From DATMBL01 sp050735975 (GTDB taxonomy: Bacteria > Desulfobacterota > Binatia > UBA9968), in assembly GCA_050735975.1 (NCBI GenBank), contig JBOHVS010000223.1, positions 1-16,213 on the forward strand: a DNA stretch of 16,213 nucleotides, written 5' to 3'. Position 1 is the stretch's first letter; every line of letters begins with the position of its first letter. Shown piece after piece: positions 8,150 to 13,208 of this stretch. Under the pieces are notes generated by a model. The model worked only from the letters and a program-made list of their open reading frames with translations. It was not told the origin of the DNA and did no database searches. Both the position numbers and the translations under genes were made by a program.

Positions 8150-8211
8150 CAGATCGGGTGACGATTCCGTCAACCGTGCTCGCGCGGGCGGATGAGGTCA
8201 AAATAGCATAG
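8150..8211 (+). pseudogene. C-terminal scrap of a solute-binding paralog
   Basis: After a one-base slip at CAGATCGGG, the frame reads VTIPSTVLARADEVKIA and stops at 8209-8211. This is clearly the family ending (VTIPPNVLARADKVIK) in decayed form. There is no body upstream. It is followed 49 bases later by the N-terminal scrap of another copy, the same tail-to-head order seen between intact copies. Confidence 0.7.
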
Positions 8212-8260
8212 CGCAAGGAGCAAAGGGGCAGAGGGCAAAGAGATAAAACACGGGAAAATC

Positions 8261-8355
8261 ATGAGGAAAATCGTCGTTGGTCTTTCGCTTACCGCTATGC
8301 TCTTTGCGCTTGCACGCATGTTGAGGCGCAGCTGCAAGCAAAAGTCCGCCTTGGG
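8261..8355 (+). pseudogene. N-terminal scrap of a solute-binding paralog
   Basis: ATG 8261 starts MRKIVVGLSLTAMLFALA, a signal peptide of the same type as the intact copies. After a frame slip the sequence continues HVEAQLQAKVRLG, which matches VEAQxPAKVxRIG at the start of the mature proteins. Homology stops at about 8355, exactly where the dispersed repeat begins. The rest of the gene is gone. Confidence 0.7.
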
Positions 8356-8548
8356 TGTGCCTGGCTCGTTTTGGCCAATAATTCTTTTTCGAATTGTTCA
8401 ATATTAGACAGCAACTCCTGGCGAGTCGGCGCAGCCTGAGGGGCAAGGACTGGGGAGAGCAAACATGAGCGCTCGCGCGGAGGAACGAAGGCAATATGGC
8501 GTTTTATGCGGTTGATTTGCGAGACCGAGTGATCCGACGGGTGACTCA
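8356..8548. repeat. Dispersed repeat, copy 2
   Basis: Begins TGTGCCTGGCTCGTTTTGGC, contains the core AATATTAGACAGCAA at 8400-8414, and extends through GGAGGAACGAAGGCAAT into the first 17 codons of the cysteine-rich gene (to about 8548). Against copy 1 it matches best over the left 70 bases. Against copy 3 it matches again at the right end (GAGACCGAGTGATCCGACGG). It abuts the broken solute-binding head at 8355. Confidence 0.75.
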
Positions 8549-8816
8549 CCAATACAACCGGGTGGATAACAAGCGGTTTTTTCTGATCGAAGCCAGCTCG
8601 GCGAAGGAGGCGTGGGCAAAGGTGAGCCGCGTATCGGGTCCGATTGGCAACGCCGATTGTGATTACTGTCGCCATCGTCTTTGTAACGCTTGTGAAGAGT
8701 GCTCCGTCACAAAACGTTACTCGGACTACTGGATTTGTCACTGTTGTAGGGAGTTAAACCGGCGTGTTCCAAACTTGCATTTAAGGGAGGTGTCCAATGG
8801 ATTGGGAGAAAATTAA
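8496..8816 (+). CDS. Small cysteine-rich (zinc-binding-like) protein, unknown function
   Basis: 106 residues from ATG 8496, with GGAGG 12 bases upstream and a nearer GAAGG. Residues 1-20 (MAFYAVDLRDRVIRRVTHQY) precede a region that reads FFLIEASSAKEAWAKVSR. Then comes a dense cysteine block: C55-x2-C58, C63-x2-C66-x2-C69 and C81-x-C83-C84, with two nearby histidines (H60, H82). This pattern suggests one or two structural zinc sites. I do not recognise a named family. Its last 20 bases overlap the next gene, so the two are probably translated together. The upstream 140 bases and first codons are part of a dispersed repeat; a dead 5' copy lies at about 10522-10564. Confidence 0.65.
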   Translation: MAFYAVDLRDRVIRRVTHQYNRVDNKRFFLIEASSAKEAWAKVSRVSGPIGNADCDYCRHRLCNACEECSVTKRYSDYWICHCCRELNRRVPNLHLREVSNGLGEN

Positions 8817-9141
8817 ACTGGGTTCGTGGGGTGCCGTCGGCGGCGCGCTTGTAACCATGTATGTCGGTTTCAACGTTGGCGGATGGATGACCAACGGTAG
8901 CGCCGAGGTGATAGCGAGGGAGACCGCCGCCACTGCGGTGGCCGAGCGTTTGGGAACGATTTGCGTGGCGCAGTTCAACCGGGACCCGGCGAAGAGCCAG
9001 AAACTCATCGAAATGAAGGACAAAGATACTTGGGGAAGGGGCCGCTATATTGACACGCAGAGTTGGGCGATCATGCCGGGCGACGAGAAGGCCGAGAGCG
9101 CGGTTTCCGATGCCTGCGCCAAGCAGCTGTCGAAGAGCTAA
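8797..9141 (+). CDS. Small single-TM protein of unknown function
   Basis: 114 residues from ATG 8797, with a strong GGGAGG 7 bases upstream, overlapping the end of the cysteine-rich gene. Residues 10-30 (WGAVGGALVTMYVGFNVGGWM) form one membrane segment. The rest is soluble, with two cysteines (in TICVAQFNRD and DACAKQL) and a WAIMPGDEKAESAVSDAC stretch. I recall similar 'one TM, ICVxxF..., GxWAxMPG..., vadxCA' conserved hypotheticals in proteobacteria; their function is unknown. The C-terminal domain is probably periplasmic, where the two cysteines could pair. Confidence 0.75.
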   Translation: MDWEKIKLGSWGAVGGALVTMYVGFNVGGWMTNGSAEVIARETAATAVAERLGTICVAQFNRDPAKSQKLIEMKDKDTWGRGRYIDTQSWAIMPGDEKAESAVSDACAKQLSKS

Positions 9142-9217
9142 TGGCTCTGGGTGAGCGCATTCTAATGAGGACTCAGTACGGTGACGCCCAGTTGTCCGGC
9201 GGCGCAATCATCCACGG

Positions 9218-9586
9218 TTATCTTCTCCTTCCCTGCGGAGGTCTAAAGAAAGACGGCCTGGATTGGTCCTTCGCCACACCGGCCTTTTTCAGCATCTTCG
9301 CAACCCTTTTCCCCATGACGTCTACGACATAGTTGGATAGCAAATGGTCGCGCGTACTCTTAATCTTTTGCCGGATCGCATTCTTGCGCACGTTATCTTG
9401 CCCCGCCGCTCGCAAGTCGTCAGTCAGCAGGGAAACAACTCCTTCCCGTCCGCGTGATGACAGCCGAAGAGAGAACCTCCCTTCTTGAGTCTGGTCCATT
9501 AAGCTGTACTCAAGCTTTTTGTCTATGCTGCGGATAATGCCCTTTAATAGCTCTGCGGTCTGTCTAATCACTTCACGTTCAGTCAA
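9218..9586 (-). CDS. Conserved-looking basic protein, unknown function
   Basis: 122 residues from a TTG start at 9586, chosen because GGGAGG lies six bases upstream. The product is helix-rich and basic: MTEREVIRQTAELLKGIIRS, then SLRLSSRGREGVVSLLTDDL, a central NVRKNAIRQKIKSTRDHLLSNY, and a C-terminal arginine/proline tail. There is no membrane segment, signal or cysteine. The charge and helices would suit nucleic-acid binding, but no motif proves it. It converges on the one-TM gene. No family recognised. Confidence 0.6.
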   Translation of the reverse strand: MTEREVIRQTAELLKGIIRSIDKKLEYSLMDQTQEGRFSLRLSSRGREGVVSLLTDDLRAAGQDNVRKNAIRQKIKSTRDHLLSNYVVDVMGKRVAKMLKKAGVAKDQSRPSFFRPPQGRRR

Positions 9587-9780
9587 TGGAACCTCCCTTG
9601 TTTACTGTTTACGGCCCAATAAAAGGCCTCCAAGGTTACCGAATGTCCTCGAGGCCTCAAAAGCTTGAAGTAAAGAACAACTCTGTTCCGGCGCACGTGA
9701 CAGAGAGCCAAAGCAAGGATCGCGGAAGTAATAAACTCTACTCCCGGTGAATCGGCACCAAGCCGACTCGTTTTGTGCAA

Positions 9781-9810
9781 GAAAAGAGGGGCAACCCGAC
9801 CGATTGCCCC
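9781..9810 (-). terminator. Rho-independent terminator of the RRM gene
   Basis: Read on the minus strand, GGGGCAA (9810-9804) pairs with TTGCCCC (9794-9788) across a 9-base loop and is followed by TCTTTTC. It lies about 30 bases after the stop of the RRM gene. Confidence 0.7.
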
Positions 9811-9836
9811 GGGTGATTAGCTATGTAACGAAAAGA

Positions 9837-10139
9837 CTACCAGCGGTTACGTCCGCTGTCGCGGCGTCCGCTATCGCCATTATCACGCCGTGCCATAGGC
9901 TTGGCTTCATTAACGGTCAAGGTGCGCCCGTCGAGCTGGGTGCCGTTCAGGGCCTCGATGGCTTTTTGAGCCTCGCTGCTCGAACTCATCTCTACGAAGC
10001 CGAAACCCCGTGACTGTCCCGTAAACTTATCCGAGATCACGTTGGCTGATTCCACGGTCCCGTGCGATGAAAAGAGTTCCTGCAGTCGCCCTTCGGTTAC
10101 TGAATAAGGCAGACCGCCAACATACAATTTATTACCCAT
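9837..10139 (-). CDS. RRM-domain RNA-binding protein
   Basis: 100 residues; ATG at 10139 has AGGAGGAG just upstream. A single RNA recognition motif fills residues 3-79: RNP2 is LYVGGL (5-10) and RNP1 is RGFGFVEM (44-51), with the aromatic residues that stack on RNA (Y6, F46, F48) all present. A short basic tail rich in R, D, G and S (82-100) follows, as in bacterial glycine/arginine-tailed RRM proteins. These act as RNA chaperones or bind single-stranded RNA and are often cold-inducible. The gene stands alone between a good promoter with a ~195-base leader and its own terminator. Regulation through that leader is likely but inferred. Confidence 0.93.
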   Translation of the reverse strand: MGNKLYVGGLPYSVTEGRLQELFSSHGTVESANVISDKFTGQSRGFGFVEMSSSSEAQKAIEALNGTQLDGRTLTVNEAKPMARRDNGDSGRRDSGRNRW

Positions 10140-10335
10140 GTTCTCCTCCTATGAGAGAATGTTTGTGTCGTTGACCCTGAGAATTAGACTGCTAATGGGC
10201 AGAACATGGGAAACTTAATGACTCAACCACGCTCTGGTCGGATTGTCCTTTAGAGATCGTTTCGCAAGGAGAGACGATTTGGAGGCCTTCAACGCTTGTG
10301 TCTTCCTCTTTCAGAAGGCCTTATACTGAAGTAGG
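10140..10335 (-). promoter_or_regulatory. Long structured 5' leader of the RRM gene
   Basis: The predicted transcript start near 10335 leaves a leader of about 195 bases. On the minus strand, AGGCCTTC (10321-10314) can pair with GAAGGCCT (10290-10283) across 23 bases. ATCGT and ACGAT segments nearby could form a second hairpin. The leader ends in a near-perfect Shine-Dalgarno sequence. Long folded leaders are typical of cold-shock RNA-chaperone genes, so a temperature-sensing or autoregulatory role is plausible. Confidence 0.4.
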
Positions 10336-10341
10336 AATTTC

Positions 10342-10370
10342 ACTGTATGTGTTAATAGGGATGCTGTCAA
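10342..10370 (-). promoter_or_regulatory. Sigma-70-like promoter for the RRM gene
   Basis: Read on the minus strand, a perfect -35 TTGACA (10370-10365) and a -10 TACAGT (10347-10342, four of six consensus bases) are separated by exactly 17 bases. Confidence 0.6.
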
Positions 10371-10407
10371 CCCACTAGCGCGATTATATTTTTGCGGGTG
10401 TCTGGGG

Positions 10408-10564
10408 CAATAATTCTTTTCAGGATTGTTCAATATTAGACAGCAATTCCTGGCGAATCACGCAGCATGAGAAGCAAAAGATTCTGAGGAGTAAAACCTG
10501 AGCGTAAGGCTCGCCTGGAGGAACGAAGGCAATTGCGAGACCGAGTGATCCGACGGGTGACTGA
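10408..10564. repeat. Dispersed repeat, copy 3, with a dead 5' end of the cysteine-rich gene
   Basis: Contains the core AATATTAGACAGCAA at 10432-10446 and GCAGCATGAGAAGCA shared with copy 1. It also has GGAGGAACGAAGGCAAT and GCGAGACCGAGTGATCCGAC shared with copy 2. Relative to copy 2 it lacks 22 bases containing the ATG and the first seven codons, so GCAAT joins directly to TGCGAG. The remaining codons (LRDRVIRRVT) continue for about 40 bases and then lose similarity to the intact gene. Confidence 0.75.
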
Positions 10565-10690
10565 GCACGGAGCAAGTCGCAGTGTGAACGGACCGCGTAA
10601 CGGCGCAGGCACAAGCGAGGGGAACCATCGGCTGTTAGTGGGTTGTGGTCGTGAAGCCGGGCGGCGGGACAATGGAAAAGGAGGTGCGCG

Positions 10691-10804
10691 ATGGGAGACA
10701 AAGGCAAGAAGGATAAGGACAAAGCTCGGAAACAGAAGATAAAAAAACAGGCACAAACGATAAAAACGAATCTGGAGAAACTACCGACAAAAACCCCTGC
10801 ATAG
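10691..10804 (+). CDS. 37-residue lysine-rich peptide
   Basis: ATG 10691 follows a textbook AGGAGGT (10679-10685) with six bases of spacing. The product starts MGDKGKKDKDKARKQKIKKQ and ends LPTKTPA before TAG at 10802-10804. Twelve of 37 residues are lysine; there is no cysteine, tryptophan or hydrophobic core, so it should be disordered and strongly basic. I recall similar 'MGDKGKKDK' annotated hypotheticals in environmental bacteria; function unknown, possibly RNA- or ribosome-associated. It lies directly downstream of the dead cysteine-rich 5' end in repeat copy 3. Confidence 0.65.
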   Translation: MGDKGKKDKDKARKQKIKKQAQTIKTNLEKLPTKTPA

Positions 10805-10874
10805 AAATCATGGATGAGGTGTCCGCCTCAACCCTCCTCCTGTTGCTCACGGCCCGTTCAACTCTCGCAAAACG

Positions 10875-10943
10875 CAGATTCTTCGGCTAACGCCTCAGAA
10901 TGACACTTGATGGGGCTGTCATCCTGAACAAAGTGCAGGATCC
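10875..10943. repeat. REP-like imperfect inverted repeat
   Basis: The left half is CAGATTCTTCGGCTAACGCC then TCAGAATGACA; the right half is TGTCATCCTGAACAAAGTGC then AGGATCC. The outer parts are reverse-complementary with mismatches. The pattern resembles the widespread 'agattcttcg...cagaatgaca / tgtcatcctga...aggatct' intergenic family. Its internal wording is eroded, so it is probably an old copy. Confidence 0.5.
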
Positions 10944-10980
10944 AGAGTTAAAATGAGTCACTACCCAACAGAGAGAAAAC

Positions 10981-11008
10981 TTGACAACTAGAGTTTAGTG
11001 ACTACTGT
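10981..11008 (+). promoter_or_regulatory. Possible promoter for the ABM-like gene
   Basis: A perfect TTGACA (10981-10986) lies 16 bases before TACTGT (11003-11008), a poor -10 matching three of six positions. It is about 100 bases ahead of the start codon. Suggestive only. Confidence 0.3.
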
Positions 11009-11110
11009 GAAAGAGCTAGGGCATAGGGTTTCCCTCCGCGGTTACCTGAAATTCTTCAAGTAAGCCCCCCAAATCCCGACCCTCTAACCAGTCCAGCCAA
11101 GGAGGTTGAA

Positions 11111-11428
11111 ATGTATACTCGTAATGTCAGCTTGAAGCTCAAGGCCAATAGTGTGCCCGAGTTTACCCGCACTCTTGAGAAGGAGATCATTCCCCTGCTC
11201 CGTAAACAAAAGGGATTTCAGGATGAGATCAGCTTCGTCGCCCCGGAACGGAATGAGGCTGTAGCCATTAGTTTTTGGGATAAGAAAGACAGCGCGGAGG
11301 CTTACAACCGCGAGAAGTATCCTGAGGTATTGAAGGCCCTGTCAAACGTGGTTGAAGGTACTCCCAGAGTGGAGGCCTTTGAGGTTGCGAACTCGACCTC
11401 CCACCAGATCGCTGCTAGCGCGGTCTAA
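11111..11428 (+). CDS. Small ABM-like (dimeric alpha/beta barrel) protein
   Basis: 105 residues from ATG 11111 with AAGGAGGT six bases upstream. The layout (YTRNVSLKLKANSVPEFTRT, then KEIIPLLRKQKGFQDEISFV, then EAVAISFWDKKDSAEAYNRE) is that of antibiotic-biosynthesis-monooxygenase-like ferredoxin folds: strand, helix with 'pLLrkqkGF', strand, 'SFWdkkdsaeaY', helix, strand. The final ~15 residues are a flexible tail. Members include small monooxygenases and heme-degrading enzymes, but many have no known activity, and no catalytic residue is diagnostic here. It is followed by a perfect palindrome and then the GlsB-like gene. Confidence 0.7.
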   Translation: MYTRNVSLKLKANSVPEFTRTLEKEIIPLLRKQKGFQDEISFVAPERNEAVAISFWDKKDSAEAYNREKYPEVLKALSNVVEGTPRVEAFEVANSTSHQIAASAV

Positions 11429-11449
11429 ACTAGACAGGCTTTCCGGTTC

Positions 11450-11473
11450 GGAGAGGGGATATATCCCCTCTCC
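11450..11473. terminator. Perfect 24-base palindrome, possible terminator or attenuator
   Basis: The half-site GGAGAGGGGATA is followed immediately by its exact reverse complement, so the two 12-base arms meet without a spacer. It lies 22 bases after the ABM-like stop and 30 bases before the next start codon. There is no T-run, so simple intrinsic termination is doubtful. RNA processing, mRNA stabilisation or protein binding are alternatives. Confidence 0.45.
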
Positions 11474-11503
11474 GGGTCGTGACAGCAAATAACCGGAGGT
11501 CTT

Positions 11504-11785
11504 ATGAACGTATTTTGGGTTCTATTGGTAGGAGTTACTGGTTGGTTAGCAGGAAAGCTCATTGGAGAAAAGGGCTACGGAGAAGCCTTAGGAGGCTATG
11601 CCGACGGCTTGGATATTGTCCTCGGGATCGTGGGTGCCTCTATGGGCGGTTACCTACTTTTGGGGGCCGTCGGCGGGGAAGTCAGCTCGTTTAGCAGATA
11701 TGCCACCGCGATCCTCGGCTCCATAACTCTTGTCGGGGTTGCTCGGCTAGTTTCCGCAAGATACTTGTCTTCTGGTTCGCGTTAG
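11504..11785 (+). CDS. GlsB/YeaQ/YmgE-family membrane protein
   Basis: 93 residues from ATG 11504 with CGGAGGT four bases upstream. Three glycine-rich hydrophobic segments: about 3-20 (WVLLVGVTGWLAGKLIG), 37-60 (DIVLGIVGASMGGYLLLGAV) and 66-84 (YATAILGSITLVGVARLV). The 'GWLAGKLIGEKGYG...D(I/L)VLGIVGAxxGG' signature is that of the transglycosylase-associated small membrane proteins often induced by stress. The molecular function is not established. Confidence 0.88.
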   Translation: MNVFWVLLVGVTGWLAGKLIGEKGYGEALGGYADGLDIVLGIVGASMGGYLLLGAVGGEVSSFSRYATAILGSITLVGVARLVSARYLSSGSR

Positions 11786-11843
11786 GGGTAGGAAAATATT
11801 CTAAAGCATCATCGACGATTTTGAAATATCGTAGGAGGTAGCA

Positions 11844-12212
11844 ATGAGAGTTGATTCTCTCCCAGCGGAATCATCACCGATCGGCTCTTCGGAGCGAGAT
11901 TCCTTGAGCGGTGTTGTGGCGATGGTGAAAAAGGTTCTCACGAGAACTCATGTTTATGAAGACGAACAGGGCAAAATCAGCGACTGGCAGCTGATCTTCT
12001 TGCAGAGTAAGACGAATGGCTGCTCCTACCGCGGTGAGGATCTCCCCCATATGAAGTGGCAATGGCCCAGGGATACTTGGTTTCAAGAACAGCTGAGTAT
12101 CTCGCGATGTGAGATTCCTAAACCATCACCTTGTACGACCACCGCGGAGAACTTGGCTCAGTTTTCTGATTACGTGGCACCTAATCGGGGAAGGAGAATC
12201 GAGGGATGCTGA
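11844..12212 (+). CDS. Unknown protein translationally coupled to CarD-like gene
   Basis: 122 residues from ATG 11844, with TAGGAGGT four bases upstream. The first ~22 residues are serine/acid-rich and probably disordered. A compact part follows (VKKVLTRTHVYEDEQGKISD, then WQLIFLQSKTNGCSYRGEDL, then tryptophan-rich MKWQWPRDTWF). Four cysteines: C60, C89, C97 and C122. No signal peptide, membrane segment or recognised motif. Its last seven bases overlap the start of the CarD-like gene (ATG 12206 inside ATGCTGA), so the two products are probably made in a fixed ratio and may act together. Confidence 0.65.
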   Translation: MRVDSLPAESSPIGSSERDSLSGVVAMVKKVLTRTHVYEDEQGKISDWQLIFLQSKTNGCSYRGEDLPHMKWQWPRDTWFQEQLSISRCEIPKPSPCTTTAENLAQFSDYVAPNRGRRIEGC

Positions 12213-12718
12213 CTGTCGGGAATAAAATTATTTATCCGTCTCAGGGCCCCTGCCTCATTGGCGCGGTGGTCAACAAAGTTGTCGATGGCAGGGCGACAAG
12301 CTTCTATCGGTTGGCTCCCCTAGACGATAGTGGCGGCGGCGAGGTGTTCGTCCCGGTAGATAGAGCCCAGGCCATAGGTATCCGGCGGTTGCTGGAAAGG
12401 TCTGAGATTCCGAAGCTGCTAGGCCACTTAAAAAAGACAGCCGGAACAGCCAGGAATTGGAGGCAGCGCATCATTGACAACTTGAAACTGCTCTCCTCGG
12501 GGTCGGCGTTTGACTTGGCTGAGGTCGTTGAGTCGCTGACCGAGTTGAACCAGACGAAGGCGCTCTCGCCGCGCGACCAACAGACGCTGAACAGGGCTAG
12601 AAAGCTACTGATTTGCGAGATCTCTGAAGTGATGGGAGAGACCAAGAGCGCGGCCGAGGAAAAGGTAGACAATGCTCTCAAAGTGCGACACAGGGAACGT
12701 GACATAACCACAAGATGA
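12206..12718 (+). CDS. carD: CarD/CdnL-family transcription regulator
   Basis: 170 residues, close to the ~160 usual for CdnL. The N-terminal Tudor-like RNA-polymerase-binding domain (about 1-65) shows VGNKIIYPSQGPCLIGAVV, FYRLAPLDD and VFVPVDRAQAIGIR. The helical C-terminal DNA-binding domain (about 66-155) shows NWRQRIIDN, GSAFDLAEVVESL and LSPRDQQTLNRARKLLICEI. W85 occupies the position of the conserved tryptophan that wedges the transcription bubble edge in this family. CarD/CdnL stabilises open promoter complexes, notably at rRNA promoters. The insertion 'DDSGGGE' lengthens a loop of the Tudor domain. It is coupled by overlap to unknown genes on both sides, unlike a stand-alone housekeeping carD, so it may be an accessory paralog. 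Confidence 0.9.
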   Translation: MLTVGNKIIYPSQGPCLIGAVVNKVVDGRATSFYRLAPLDDSGGGEVFVPVDRAQAIGIRRLLERSEIPKLLGHLKKTAGTARNWRQRIIDNLKLLSSGSAFDLAEVVESLTELNQTKALSPRDQQTLNRARKLLICEISEVMGETKSAAEEKVDNALKVRHRERDITTR

Positions 12719-12942
12719 AAAGCAGCATTTTATACAAGAACTGCCTGATTCGGGGGGAATCATTTCAGCGGGAGAAAAATGGCACCTGGATTCCGCAGTA
12801 TGTTTGGACGCGTCAAAGCGGTACAAATACAGGAACCCATTTTCCGTCACAACAATATCAATTGAATGAAACTTTCCCGACGGAGGATGAAGCCGACGAT
12901 TTTGCCTTGCAAAAAGCAATGGAGTGGATCGATAAGAACTGA
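12715..12942 (+). CDS. Small conserved-looking protein, third gene of the CarD operon
   Basis: 75 residues; the ATG at 12715 overlaps the CarD stop as ATGA, a classic coupling. The sequence is rich in aromatic and polar residues (ILYKNCLIRGESFQREKNGT, WIPQYVWTRQSG) and ends in an acidic helix (TEDEADDFALQKAMEWIDKN). No signal, membrane segment or named domain is visible. The pattern 'G.f.re.nGtW.Pqy...r........fPs.qy......F.te.eAd.fA...a..WIdk' reads like a small two-layer fold. Function unknown. Confidence 0.7.
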   Translation: MKSSILYKNCLIRGESFQREKNGTWIPQYVWTRQSGTNTGTHFPSQQYQLNETFPTEDEADDFALQKAMEWIDKN

Positions 12943-13208
12943 AGGCTGAAGGGCGAATTGGTTCCTTGCGGAATGGGACCCCTAGCGGTACGACCAGCCA
13001 GACTTTGGTTTCACGCGTCAGGCTTTATCGGTTGGCTCCGTCTGTGAAGAGCAGGGAAGCCGGCTCAGTCCTTCTTTGCGACGAGGAATTTGAATAAGCC
13101 ATGAGCGCGGCTTACGCCGATTGTCTGAAGCGCGTCCATGTTATATATCACTATCCTGCTGTCCCATCATCGCCGGCCTGAAGGCGAGACTTGCACCACG
13201 CAACTCCA

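Larger units (their letters stand above)
10805..11110. other. Intergenic stretch with a repeat and a weak promoter
   Basis: No gene seen. It holds the REP-like repeat at 10875-10943 and, just before the next gene, a possible promoter at 10981-11008. Confidence 0.5.

Noticed and set aside
8356..8495. Minus-strand reading of the repeat (LLSNIE-type peptide) as a gene
   Set aside because: The frames continue into different sequences in each copy and copies 3 and 4 carry early stops, so coding is not supported by eye.
9583..9780. Minus-strand 65-codon frame upstream of the basic protein
   Set aside because: Begins with TTG beside the RRM terminator, lacks a Shine-Dalgarno sequence and overlaps the leader of the next gene.
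13015..13040. TATCGGTTGGCTCC shared with the CarD-like gene (12305-12318), suggesting a carD fragment
   Set aside because: Similarity covers only about 22 bases with a gap and does not extend into the rest of the domain in any frame; chance or a tiny duplication cannot be separated.
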